A program made the translations under genes and the position numbers. Source: JAGTRI01 sp964580405 (lineage in GTDB: Archaea > Thermoproteota > Bathyarchaeia > Bathyarchaeales > DTEX01). From it: a stretch of 29,549 nt of DNA. Positions 7,213-14,666 of this stretch are shown piece by piece. The notes below the pieces were generated by a model. It ran no database searches. It was not told where the DNA came from and saw nothing but the letters and a program-made list of their open reading frames with translations. The stretch is from the NCBI GenBank assembly GCA_964580405.1, contig CAZOKM010000012.1, forward strand, positions 1-29,549, given 5' to 3'. Numbering within the stretch: position 1 is the stretch's first letter; each line of letters opens with the position of its first letter.

Positions 7213-8007
7213 TTGAAGGATACCCTTTTTGTGCTGAAGCTCGGAGGCTCTGTCGTAACGGACAAGGCTAAGCCCTTCACGCCCAACCTCCCAGCCATCC
7301 AGAGGCTTGCGGACGAAATCCTCCAAGCGCAGTCGCCAAAGCTTATCCTAGTTCACGGGGGAGGAAGCTTTGGTCACCCAGTAGCCAAAAAATACGGCAT
7401 AATGAACGGGTTCAAGGATAAATCTCAGCTCGCGGGCTTTTCAGAAACTCATGAAGCCATGGTTTCCCTGAACAAGATAATTGTGGAAAGTCTGCTAAGG
7501 AAGGGAGTCCCATCTTTCGGGATGGCTCCTTCCTCGTTCGTGGTCACGAAGTCGGGTCGAATCAGCATTTGCGACGAATCTCCGCTTGAACAGGCGGTCA
7601 AGATTGGTCTCGTTCCGGTCCTATACGGGGACGCGGTTCTAGACTTGGACGTGGGCTTCACGATTCTGTCAGGAGACCAGCTGGCGGCTTTTCTGGCAGA
7701 AAAGATGAAGGCTAAGAGGCTCGTGATGGGAGTCGATGTTGACGGAGTCTTCACGGACGACCCGAAGAAGAACGCCCAAGCCCGACTGGTTCAACGTTTG
7801 TCGTTAGCTGAGCTTAAGAACCTCGGAAGCAGAATTAGCGGGGCAGGAGCTACCGATGTCACGGGCGGAATGCTGGGCAAGGTTTCGGAGCTCGCTTCGC
7901 CAGTCAAGAGCGGAGTCGAGACTGTGATAATCAACGCCCTCAAGTCAGGTAACATTTACAGGGTCCTAAAAGGAGAGGAAGTTGTTGGCACGAAAGTTAA
8001 ACCGTAA
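7213..8007 (+). CDS. ipk: Isopentenyl phosphate kinase
   Basis: Phosphorylates isopentenyl phosphate with ATP to IPP, the last step of the archaeal variants of the mevalonate pathway. It is an amino-acid-kinase fold protein of 264 residues. N-terminal LKLGGSVVTDK binds phosphate, and HGGGSFGH carries the histidine that marks true IPKs. The C-terminal nucleotide motifs are SGDQLAAFLA, GVDVDGVFTDDP and DVTGGMLGKV. The start is TTG 7213 next to a GGTGAGG purine run. It overlaps the IDI-2 gene by 26 bases. In many archaea mevalonate kinase precedes it; here it does not. Confidence 0.95.
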   Translation: MKDTLFVLKLGGSVVTDKAKPFTPNLPAIQRLADEILQAQSPKLILVHGGGSFGHPVAKKYGIMNGFKDKSQLAGFSETHEAMVSLNKIIVESLLRKGVPSFGMAPSSFVVTKSGRISICDESPLEQAVKIGLVPVLYGDAVLDLDVGFTILSGDQLAAFLAEKMKAKRLVMGVDVDGVFTDDPKKNAQARLVQRLSLAELKNLGSRISGAGATDVTGGMLGKVSELASPVKSGVETVIINALKSGNIYRVLKGEEVVGTKVKP

Positions 8008-9112
8008 ATCCCAAACCAAGCAAACTGAGGAAAGGAAGACTGAGCACATCCGCATCTGCCTCGAGGAGGACGTGAAGGCGAAGAAAACGTCAACGGGCTT
8101 CGAGGACGTCTCGTTGGTTCACAGGGCGCTTCCCGAAATCGACCTGAAAGGCATTGACCTGGCAACGAAGGTCTTCGGTCACAAGTTCTCGGCGCCGCTG
8201 ATAGTCACGGGCATAACGGGCGGGACCGAAAAGGCGTTCGAGATTAACGCGTCCATCGCCGGAGCCGTTGAGGAGCTCGGACTCGGCATGGGGGTCGGGA
8301 GCCAGAGGGCAGCCCTCGAGAACCCGAAGCTCGAACGGACCTACTCGGTAGTCAGGAAAAAGGCGCCGCACGCATTCGTTCTGGCAAACATCGGCGCCCC
8401 TCAGATAAGGAAGGAGAATGTTCTGAAACAGGTTAGAAAGGCAATCGACATGGTCGGAGCTGACGCATTGGTGGTTCACCTTAATCCTCTTCAGGAAGCG
8501 GTGCAGCCGGAGGGCGAAACCGACTATTCTGGGGTCCTGCAAAAGATAGTGGAGCTGGCGCGAAGCGTCAACGTTCCCGTCGTCGTCAAGGAGACGGGCG
8601 CGGGCATATCGGCTGAGGACGCTAGGAGGCTTGTGGACGCTGGGGCGTCAGGCATCGACGTTGCGGGGGCGGGTGGGACCAGCTGGGCGGCAGTCGAGTA
8701 CTACAGAGCTAAGCAGCGCCGCGACGTTTCGGGTCAGGAGCTCGGCAGGGACATGTGGGACTGGGGGATTCCGACGGTTGCCACGCTTGTCGAGGTTGTC
8801 CATTCGGTCAGGGTGCCTGTGATTGCGTCCGGCGGCGTCCGAACGGGTAGCGACGTCGCGAAGGCTTTGGCTCTGGGAGCTTCGCTGGCGGGGTTTGCGC
8901 TTCCTGTTCTAGGTCCCTCCGTGAAGGACAGCGGGGAGGTGAAGAAAAAACTTAATTCAATTGTTCGTCAGCTGCGGACTGTCATGTTCCTCGTCGGCGC
9001 CTCTTCGGTTGATGGGTTGAGTGACGTCCCAGTTGTGGTGGGCGGAAGGACGGCGGAGTGGCTGAGGGTAAGGGGCTTCGACACAGTCAGTTACGCGAGG
9101 CGCGGAGGCTGA
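7982..9112 (+). CDS. fni: Type 2 isopentenyl-diphosphate delta-isomerase (FMN-dependent)
   Basis: Converts IPP to DMAPP using reduced FMN, supplying both five-carbon units for archaeal lipids. The 376-residue TIM barrel shows the family motifs: R-K-TEHI near the N-terminus, ITGGTEKAFEINASIA, LGMGVGSQRAALE, VHLNPLQEAVQPEGE, VVKETGAGIS, the phosphate-binding VAGAGGTSWAAVE, and ASGGVRTGSDVAKALALGA. The start is TTG 7982 or TTG 7985, inside the end of ipk, so the two genes should be translated together. The prenyl synthase follows 9 bp later. Confidence 0.96.
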   Translation: MLARKLNRKSQTKQTEERKTEHIRICLEEDVKAKKTSTGFEDVSLVHRALPEIDLKGIDLATKVFGHKFSAPLIVTGITGGTEKAFEINASIAGAVEELGLGMGVGSQRAALENPKLERTYSVVRKKAPHAFVLANIGAPQIRKENVLKQVRKAIDMVGADALVVHLNPLQEAVQPEGETDYSGVLQKIVELARSVNVPVVVKETGAGISAEDARRLVDAGASGIDVAGAGGTSWAAVEYYRAKQRRDVSGQELGRDMWDWGIPTVATLVEVVHSVRVPVIASGGVRTGSDVAKALALGASLAGFALPVLGPSVKDSGEVKKKLNSIVRQLRTVMFLVGASSVDGLSDVPVVVGGRTAEWLRVRGFDTVSYARRGG

Positions 9113-9121
9113 CCAGTCGGG

Positions 9122-10204
9122 ATGAGCGTTGACGCTGCCATAGAGCGGATTCTCAAGCAGAAGGCGGAGCTAATCGACCGCTACATCGAAAAGTACGTCC
9201 CCAGAGAATTCACAGACGACTCCCTCATCCTAAAAATTAGTCCACCAAGCGCTAAGCTCGACCTGAACGCCATGAACAACACGGTGGCCAAGCCCTTCTG
9301 GGACTTCATGGACCGAGGCGGCAAGCGGTGGAGGCCAGCGCTCTTCATGCTTGTCTGCGACGCTTTGGGTGGAAATTCTGAGAGATACCTTGATTTTGCG
9401 ACAATACCCGAAATAATTCATAATGGGACGTTGATTGCGGACGACATCGAAGACTCGTCTATGATGAGGCGGGGCAAGCCGTGCACCTACGAGCTGTTCG
9501 GGAACGATGTCGCCATCAACCTCTCGAACGTGATGTACTTCCTGCCCATGCTCGCGCTGGTCGAGAACGCTAGACACATTTCGACTGAGCAGGCGAAGAG
9601 GCTGTACGAGATTTACGTCCAAGAGATGGTCAACATCAGCCTGGGACAAGCCATCGACATAGCCTGGCACAATGGATTGTCACCCATAAACGAGGTTTCA
9701 GAGAACCAGTACCTCCAAATGTGCTCCTACAAGACGGGAACCCTCGCGAGGATGGCTGCCCGGATGGCGGCGGTCCTCGCATCCGCAGACGACGACACTG
9801 TGGACAAGATAGGGAGGTTCGCCGAGTCCGTCGGAGTCGCCTTCCAGATCCAGGACGACGTGCTGGACCTCGTTGGCGAACAATTCGCCAAAGGAAAAGG
9901 CGGTCTAGGGATGGACGTGACCGAGGGAAAGCTGACGCTAATCGTTATCCACGCGTTCCGAGAATCGTCCCCCGCGGACAGGAAGGAGCTGACGCGTATT
10001 CTCAGCCTGCACACAACCGACGAGAAGATGAGGAGAAAGGCAATCCAGATGTTCAACAAGTACGGCTCGATAGAGTACGCTAAAAAGCGTGCAGCGACGT
10101 TGGTCCGCGAGAGCTGGGATCAGGTTGACAAAATCCTTCAGCCCTCTGATTCAAAAAAGGCTTTGAAGGAGCTCGCCGACTACCTCATAGAAAGGAAAAT
10201 GTAA
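9122..10204 (+). CDS. idsA: Polyprenyl (geranylgeranyl-type) diphosphate synthase
   Basis: Head-to-tail condensation of IPP with allylic diphosphates, making the C20 (or longer) chains of archaeal ether lipids. The 360-residue protein has the first Asp-rich motif DDIEDSSMMRRGKP and the second DDVLD, with Mg/diphosphate binding, plus the KRWRPAL basic motif and EGKLTL. Residues just before the first motif are small (HNGTLIA), which fits a GGPP-length or longer product rather than FPP. It is the third gene of the ipk-fni-idsA unit. In many archaea an RNase J gene sits between fni and idsA; none is present here. Confidence 0.94.
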   Translation: MSVDAAIERILKQKAELIDRYIEKYVPREFTDDSLILKISPPSAKLDLNAMNNTVAKPFWDFMDRGGKRWRPALFMLVCDALGGNSERYLDFATIPEIIHNGTLIADDIEDSSMMRRGKPCTYELFGNDVAINLSNVMYFLPMLALVENARHISTEQAKRLYEIYVQEMVNISLGQAIDIAWHNGLSPINEVSENQYLQMCSYKTGTLARMAARMAAVLASADDDTVDKIGRFAESVGVAFQIQDDVLDLVGEQFAKGKGGLGMDVTEGKLTLIVIHAFRESSPADRKELTRILSLHTTDEKMRRKAIQMFNKYGSIEYAKKRAATLVRESWDQVDKILQPSDSKKALKELADYLIERKM

Positions 10205-10234
10205 AGTTCCACATGGTTTCGGTGGCAGTAAAGA

Positions 10235-12001
10235 ATGGTTCGCTCAAGCGCCTCGGGTAAACGTTCAGAAATCGAGGAAGCCATCAGAAAGATTGCCCTA
10301 TTAAACGCCATTGAGCACGAGGGAAAGGCGCAACCTAAACCCGTCCTCGGGAGACTGCTGGCCAACAACGCTGAGATAAGGGGCAAAGTCGCAGAAGCCT
10401 CCTCCTTGGTGGACGCCGTTGTCCGCGAGGTTAATTCTCTTTCCTTGGAAAAGCAAAAGAAGACCGTCGGTGATCTTTGGCCTGAGCTCTTGGAAGCCAA
10501 GAGCAAGGTTGAGGAGAAGAAGGGTCTTCCGCCTCTGCCCAACGTCGAGAAGTACAAGCAGGTCATCACGCGCTTCGCTCCGAACCCTGACGCGGTCCTG
10601 CACATAGGTTCGACCCGCGCCATTATCCTGAGCCACGAGTACGCCCGTATGTACGATGGCTTGTTCGTTCTGAGGTTCGAGGACACGGACACGCGACTGA
10701 AGAAGTCTGCCCTCAAGTTCTACGGCATGATCAGGGAGGACCTGAAGTGGCTCGGATGCAAGTGGGACGCCGAGTACATCCAGAGCGACCGCGTCGAAAT
10801 TTACTACGAGTACGCGGAGAAGCTACTCAGAGACGGACACGTTTATGTCTGTACGTGCAAGCGCGAGGACTTCCACGAAAAAGTCACTGCCAGAGAACCA
10901 TGCCTGTGCAGAGGCCTCAGCCCCCAAGAAAACATGAACCGTTGGCAAGCGATGATTAGCGGAAAGTACGGCGAGGGCGAAGCTGTTGTCCGAGTTAAAA
11001 CGGACATTGACCACCCGAACCCCGCGATACGTGATTGGCCAGCCTTCAGGATTGTGGACGTGAAGAAGTATCCTCACCCGAGGGTAGGCAGGAAGTACCG
11101 CGTCTGGCCACTTTTCGCGTTCGCGAACGGCGTCGACGACCACCTAAACGGCGTGACCCACGTTATCCGGGGCAAGGAGCACCTAGCGAATCAGAGGAGG
11201 CAGGAGTACCTCTACGCGTACCTCGGCTGGGAGTATCCCGAGGCGATCCACTACGGCAGGCTCAAGATCGTCGGAGCCACGCTGAGCAAGTCGAAGATCG
11301 TCCGCGGCGTCCAAGACGGAACATATACGGGTTATGACGACCCCCGGCTTGCGACGTTCAGGGCTCTGAGCCGCAGGGGGATTCAGCCAGGCGCCCTTAG
11401 GCAGCTCATCTTGGAGATCGGCCCGAGGCCCGTCGACATCACCCTCAGCTGGGACAACCTCTACGCCCTCAACAAGAAGATCGTCGACCCGTCGGCTGAC
11501 AGGTTCTTCTTCGTCCAGGACCCGCTGAAGCTGTCCGTTAAGGGGGCGAAAAAATCGTATGCGGTTTGCGTTCCCCTTCTCCCCGACCGTCCAGAGCGCG
11601 GGTACCGGACTCTTGCCGTTGAGCCGAGGAAGGACGGCGTAGCAGAGGTTCTCGTCTCAGGCAGGGACAAACCTTTGCTTGCGGCGGGTTCCGTGGTGCG
11701 GCTGATGGAGCTCTTCAACGTCAAGGTTCAGGAGGCATCTGAGGATGGATTGTCTGCTGCCTTCTTCAGCGAAGCCTACGAGGATGCGAGGCGGCTGAAA
11801 GCGCCGCTGGTTCATTGGTTGCCTGCGGACGGCGGGGTTCCGTGCGAGGTTTTGATGCCTGACGGCTCCTGCGTGAAGGGTTTGGCGGAAAACGGGTTTA
11901 GCGGCGTTTCGGTGGATCAGATTGTTCAGTTTGAACGTTTCGGGTTCGTGAGGGTCGACAGGAAGGATGATGACATTCTTGTGGTCTACGGTCACCGATA
12001 A
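10235..12001 (+). CDS. gltX: Glutamyl-tRNA synthetase, archaeal type
   Basis: Charges tRNA with glutamate; the archaeal form is usually non-discriminating and feeds tRNA-dependent glutamine synthesis. At 588 residues it has an archaeal N-terminal helical domain (about 1-105), then the class I catalytic core beginning ITRFAPNPDAVLHIGSTRA. The KMSKS-type loop is ATLSKSKIV near residue 350. The core is followed by a beta-barrel anticodon-binding domain of the GluRS-A/GlnRS type. The signature HIGH reads HIGS here. It starts at ATG 10235, 30 bp after idsA, the neighbour it also has in several methanogens. Confidence 0.95.
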   Translation: MVRSSASGKRSEIEEAIRKIALLNAIEHEGKAQPKPVLGRLLANNAEIRGKVAEASSLVDAVVREVNSLSLEKQKKTVGDLWPELLEAKSKVEEKKGLPPLPNVEKYKQVITRFAPNPDAVLHIGSTRAIILSHEYARMYDGLFVLRFEDTDTRLKKSALKFYGMIREDLKWLGCKWDAEYIQSDRVEIYYEYAEKLLRDGHVYVCTCKREDFHEKVTAREPCLCRGLSPQENMNRWQAMISGKYGEGEAVVRVKTDIDHPNPAIRDWPAFRIVDVKKYPHPRVGRKYRVWPLFAFANGVDDHLNGVTHVIRGKEHLANQRRQEYLYAYLGWEYPEAIHYGRLKIVGATLSKSKIVRGVQDGTYTGYDDPRLATFRALSRRGIQPGALRQLILEIGPRPVDITLSWDNLYALNKKIVDPSADRFFFVQDPLKLSVKGAKKSYAVCVPLLPDRPERGYRTLAVEPRKDGVAEVLVSGRDKPLLAAGSVVRLMELFNVKVQEASEDGLSAAFFSEAYEDARRLKAPLVHWLPADGGVPCEVLMPDGSCVKGLAENGFSGVSVDQIVQFERFGFVRVDRKDDDILVVYGHR

Positions 12002-12007
12002 GGAACG

Positions 12008-12016
12008 TTTATATTT
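12008..12016 (+). promoter_or_regulatory. TATA box for the NifU-like gene
   Basis: TTTATATTT right after the gltX stop, about 57 bp before the TTG start of the NifU-like gene, with the Shine-Dalgarno AAGGAG in between. Position and sequence fit an archaeal promoter. Confidence 0.5.
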
Positions 12017-12064
12017 TCGGAATGGCATCACAACAAAGTCGGAAAGGTAAGGAGCGAATAGACG

Positions 12065-12286
12065 TTGAAGGACGAGGTTGAGAAACTAATCAACGAGATC
12101 AGGCCGCAGCTCATCGCGGACGGCGGAGACATCGAGCTCGTCGACGTCGACAAGGACGGGGTCGTCAAGGTCAAGCTGAAGGGCGCGTGCGCCGGCTGCC
12201 CGATGTCGCAGATGACCCTGCAGCTAGGCGTCGAAAGGTACCTGAAGAGCAAGGTTCCCAAAGTTAAAAGGGTCATAAGCGTCTAG
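12065..12286 (+). CDS. NifU C-terminal-domain (Nfu-like) iron-sulfur carrier
   Basis: Small Fe-S cluster scaffold/carrier protein of 73 residues, consisting only of the NifU C-terminal domain. The hallmark is GACAGCPMSQMTL with the CxxC that holds a 4Fe-4S cluster between two monomers, preceded by RPQLIADGGDIELVDVD. TTG start at 12065 is chosen because AAGGAG lies 11 bases upstream and residue 3 onward matches the family. Two Fe-S clusters predicted in RpoD of this organism would need such carriers, but no direct link is seen. Confidence 0.92.
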   Translation: MKDEVEKLINEIRPQLIADGGDIELVDVDKDGVVKVKLKGACAGCPMSQMTLQLGVERYLKSKVPKVKRVISV

Positions 12287-12313
12287 ACTGCTGTGTCCGC
12301 ATTACTATACACT

Positions 12314-12340
12314 CATTTTCCGTTTTCTTTTGTATTCTTC
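12314..12340 (+). terminator. T-rich terminator after the NifU-like gene
   Basis: Pyrimidine stretch with several T runs (ATTTTCCGTTTTCTTTTGT) about 30 bp after the stop codon and before the L7Ae promoter. Confidence 0.4.
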
Positions 12341-12373
12341 CCCTGGATAGCACTGTCCATGGTAAAACCGTAA

Positions 12374-12382
12374 CATATATAG
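12374..12382 (+). promoter_or_regulatory. TATA box for the L7Ae-eS28-eL24 unit
   Basis: CATATATAG preceded by an A/C-rich BRE-like AAAACCGTAA, about 70 bp before the L7Ae start. The core CATATATAGGG is repeated exactly at the cdvB promoter (28414). Confidence 0.6.
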
Positions 12383-12450
12383 GGAGACGTTCTACAGTTA
12401 GGGGTAAACGTAAACTGAAACGTGTGTTGATGAAGTTTCGGTGAATGATC

Positions 12451-12831
12451 ATGTCTAAACCGTTCTTCGTGAAGTTCGAGACGCCCGCAGAGGTGGCGAA
12501 CGCCGCGTACGAGGCTCTCCAGATTGCGACTCGCACAGGCAGCATAAGAAAAGGAACCAACGAAACGACCAAAGCCATCGAGAGAGGGCAGGCGAAGCTC
12601 GTCGTCATCGCCGAGGACGTTGACCCGCCCGAGGTGGTCGCGCATCTGCCGATACTGTGCGACGAGAGGAAGATCGCCTTCGTCTTCGTCCCAAGCAAGG
12701 TGAAGCTTGGCAACTCCGTCGGGATTGACGTTCAGTCCGCTGCTGTGTGCATCGTTGAGACCGGGGAAGCGTCCGACTTGGTCGCGGAGATTGCGACTCG
12801 GGTTCGGAGGATCAAGGAAGGTTCCAGTTAA
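12451..12831 (+). CDS. rpl7ae: Ribosomal protein eL8 / L7Ae, kink-turn-binding protein
   Basis: Binds kink-turns in 23S rRNA, box C/D and H/ACA guide RNAs and RNase P RNA. The product is 126 residues from ATG 12451; an in-frame ATG two codons earlier is also possible. MSKPFFVKFETP is the usual N-terminus. Conserved features are RKGTNETTKAIERGQAKLVVIAEDVDPPEVVAHLP and the loop VGIDVQSAAVCIVE. The stop overlaps the eS28 ATG by one base (TAATG). The L7Ae-eS28-eL24 order is a standard archaeal cluster. Confidence 0.96.
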   Translation: MSKPFFVKFETPAEVANAAYEALQIATRTGSIRKGTNETTKAIERGQAKLVVIAEDVDPPEVVAHLPILCDERKIAFVFVPSKVKLGNSVGIDVQSAAVCIVETGEASDLVAEIATRVRRIKEGSS

Positions 12832-13049
12832 TGAGCCAGAGGGAAGGTGAGGTTGCCCTAACTCCAGCGCAGGTCATCCAGATTGCTGGCAGGACGGGTT
12901 CGACGGGCGAGATCATCCAGGTTAGGGTCAGAATCCTCGAGGGCTCAGACAAGGGACGCATCATTACAAGGAACGTCAAGGGTCCGATTCGGCTTGATGA
13001 CATTCTCATGCTAAGGGAGACGGAGAGGGAAGCCAGAAAAATCAGGTAG
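12831..13049 (+). CDS. rps28e: 30S ribosomal protein eS28
   Basis: Small-subunit protein near the mRNA exit site, 72 residues, an OB-like barrel. The family signature is VIQIAGRTGSTGEIIQVRVRIL followed by GRIITRNVKGPIRLDDILMLRETEREARKIR. The ATG overlaps the L7Ae stop, so it is probably translated by re-initiation. eL24 follows after 68 bp. Confidence 0.96.
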   Translation: MSQREGEVALTPAQVIQIAGRTGSTGEIIQVRVRILEGSDKGRIITRNVKGPIRLDDILMLRETEREARKIR

Positions 13050-13117
13050 CTAACCGACTGAGCTCGCGTCAGGCACGAAATGTGATTGTTTGCACCTAAC
13101 CTTCGGAGAAAACGGGA

Positions 13118-13318
13118 ATGCCAAAAACACAGAAATGCGCGTTCTGCGGCAACGAGTTTCCACAGGGCACTGGGATGATGTTCGTGAGGGGCGACGGTGC
13201 GCTCCTTTGGTTCTGTTCGAGCAAGTGCAGGAAGAACGCTGTGAAGCTGAAGCGGGACGCGCGGAAGCTGAAGTGGACGGACTACTACCAGAAGGAAGAG
13301 AAGACCAAAATAGGCTAG
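13118..13318 (+). CDS. rpl24e: 50S ribosomal protein eL24
   Basis: Large-subunit zinc-ribbon protein of 66 residues. Zinc ligands are in KCAFCGNEF and WFCSSKCRKN, the expected CxxC...CxxxC pattern, followed by the basic helix LKRDARKLKWTDYY. GGAG lies 10 bases before the ATG. The next genes of the usual archaeal cluster, ndk and infB, are absent; the sequence enters a non-coding stretch. Confidence 0.95.
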   Translation: MPKTQKCAFCGNEFPQGTGMMFVRGDGALLWFCSSKCRKNAVKLKRDARKLKWTDYYQKEEKTKIG

Positions 13319-13410
13319 TCCACCCGCAGAAACGTTGTCTGCTTTGTCCGATGTATTATGCGCATTTTCACAGAGTAGACGCTTTTTGGTTAGTCGCGGG
13401 TTCATCTGGC

Positions 13411-13535
13411 CTGATTTGTTCAACGATGATTCAGCAATTTGGCTAACAATTGATTTTAGGTCTGTCTGATTTGTGTGACACCAGTTTTTTGTTATGTGCG
13501 ACATTTAGCTGTCTGCGGAGACCCTGCCTGATTTG
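13411..13535 (+). repeat. Three spaced copies of CTGATTTG
   Basis: Exact 8-mers at 13411, 13466 and 13528, spaced 55 and 62 bp. They lie in non-coding sequence after eL24. Function unknown; they may be decayed duplications or protein-binding sites. Confidence 0.35.
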
Positions 13536-13638
13536 GGGCGCAAATTCAGCTACTTGTCTGGTCTGTTTTGACCAACATTAGAAATTTTTGTTTGAACACC
13601 ACATGTGGTTGGTCTCCGTTTTCGAGCGGGATGCGATA

Positions 13639-13650
13639 AGGCTATATGGA
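13639..13650 (+). promoter_or_regulatory. TATA box for the PsbP-like secreted protein
   Basis: AAGGCTATATGG about 55 bp upstream of the start codon of the following gene. The sequence fits an archaeal TATA element. Confidence 0.4.
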
Positions 13651-13699
13651 TAATCCCCGAAAATAGAATGGATTTTGGTGCTCAGCGAGTGTTGTGGAA

Positions 13700-14326
13700 A
13701 TGAGGAAGGCGCTGGTGGCTACGTTCGTTGTCTTGTTATTGTGCGTGTCCGTAGGCTCCGTTAAGGCTTACACGAACAGTAATAACTTTTTCTCGATTGA
13801 GGAGCCTTCGGGGTGGACGACCTCGGAGTCTTCGAGCGGAACCGTGGTGGTGACCTTCTACGAGCCGTCGACAGACAACGACAGCTTTGCGTTGATCGAG
13901 GTCGACGTTAGCACAATCACTGAGTCCATAACGTTTGAGGAGATATCAGCGACCCTTCAGGACCAGTACCAAACTGCGTTCGACAGCTTCAACGTCATAT
14001 CCGAGTCCGGGGAAGCGATCAACGGCGTCGACGCCTACGAGATCACTGCCGCCATCACCGTGCAGGGAATGAACTTCAGGCTTAAGCAGGACATAATGAT
14101 CAAGAACTCAAGGATCTACATCGTGTCGTACGCCGCAACCATGGACCGGTACCAGCAGTTCCTCCCAGACTTCGAGGACAGCCTCCAAACGTTCACCATC
14201 CACGACCCGATACCGCCGTACTTCTGGTACATCTTCGTCGAAGCCATCGTAGCCGTCGTCTCGGTAATCGCCGTCGGACTGTACATCTACAAAAGAAGAG
14301 CCAACACCCCAATCGCAAGCTATTAG
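13700..14326 (+). CDS. Secreted, membrane-anchored PsbP-like protein
   Basis: Product of about 208 residues. A signal peptide is clear (MRKALVATFVVLLLCVSVGSVKA), then an extracytoplasmic domain, and a C-terminal membrane helix (about 177-198) followed by KRRANTPIASY, so the domain faces outside and the tail faces the cytoplasm. The domain opens with NFFSIEEPSGWTTSES and has VTFYEPS, INGVDAYEITAAI and FEDSLQTFTI, the pattern of PsbP/DcrB-type folds. Exact function is unknown. ATG 13700 is preferred over GTG 13694 because it starts the signal peptide. Fold assignment is by pattern and only moderately certain; topology is well supported. Confidence 0.75.
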   Translation: MRKALVATFVVLLLCVSVGSVKAYTNSNNFFSIEEPSGWTTSESSSGTVVVTFYEPSTDNDSFALIEVDVSTITESITFEEISATLQDQYQTAFDSFNVISESGEAINGVDAYEITAAITVQGMNFRLKQDIMIKNSRIYIVSYAATMDRYQQFLPDFEDSLQTFTIHDPIPPYFWYIFVEAIVAVVSVIAVGLYIYKRRANTPIASY

Positions 14327-14666
14327 AAGACGTTGTCATAAAATAAAAAACAATTTTACCAAAAAGGTAATGTTGAATTAAATGGTCACACATTACTCTA
14401 GAACCAAAATAGCATTAGTAGGTATAATGATAGCAATAACGTCTCTTGGTTGGGGTTAAATACTATTCTATTTGGTAAAAAAATTTTTAAAACCCCTAAT
14501 TCCCTAATACCCCCAATTTATCGAATACTAAAAAAACCTGTTTGTGTTTGGAATTAAATTTTTATCACCACCACATTATATTTTAACCTTAATGGGATGC
14601 ATAACCTTTCTCGCACTTTATTTTTTTACGTCTCTGTTTTTCTCTAGTAGCTATGGATGCGCGTTT
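14327..14666. other. A+T-rich intergenic region, no gene supported
   Basis: This 340-bp gap between two convergent genes is markedly A+T-rich. It has GGGGTT (14452) facing AACCCC (14491), an AAAAATTTTT-type core between them that may serve as a terminator, and a C-rich run of CCCTAAT-like units at 14493-14515. A short open frame at its right end, running into the next gene, shows no family features and is not called. Confidence 0.4.

Larger units (their letters stand above)
13319..13699. other. Intergenic region with short repeats and inverted repeats, no gene seen
   Basis: No convincing coding frame is seen on either strand over about 380 bp. It contains three copies of CTGATTTG and several inverted repeats: TAGCTG 13506-13511 with CAGCTA 13547-13552, CGGAGACC 13516-13523 with GGTCTCCG 13611-13618, GACCAAC 13570-13576 with GTTGGTC 13608-13614, and a 12-bp palindrome ACCACATGTGGT at 13598-13609. 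These could pair in an RNA, but some exclude each other. Confidence 0.4.

Noticed and set aside
13048..13080. tRNA D-arm-like sequence on the minus strand (GAGCTCAGTCGGTTAG)
   Set aside because: No matching anticodon arm, T arm or acceptor stem follows; the sequence downstream on that strand is the eS28 gene.
12812..13504. Long minus-strand frame across eS28 and eL24
   Set aside because: It lies opposite two certain ribosomal genes and shows no family features.
13411..13535. CRISPR-like array
   Set aside because: Only 8-bp repeats in three copies with unequal spacing; far shorter than CRISPR repeats, and no cas genes.
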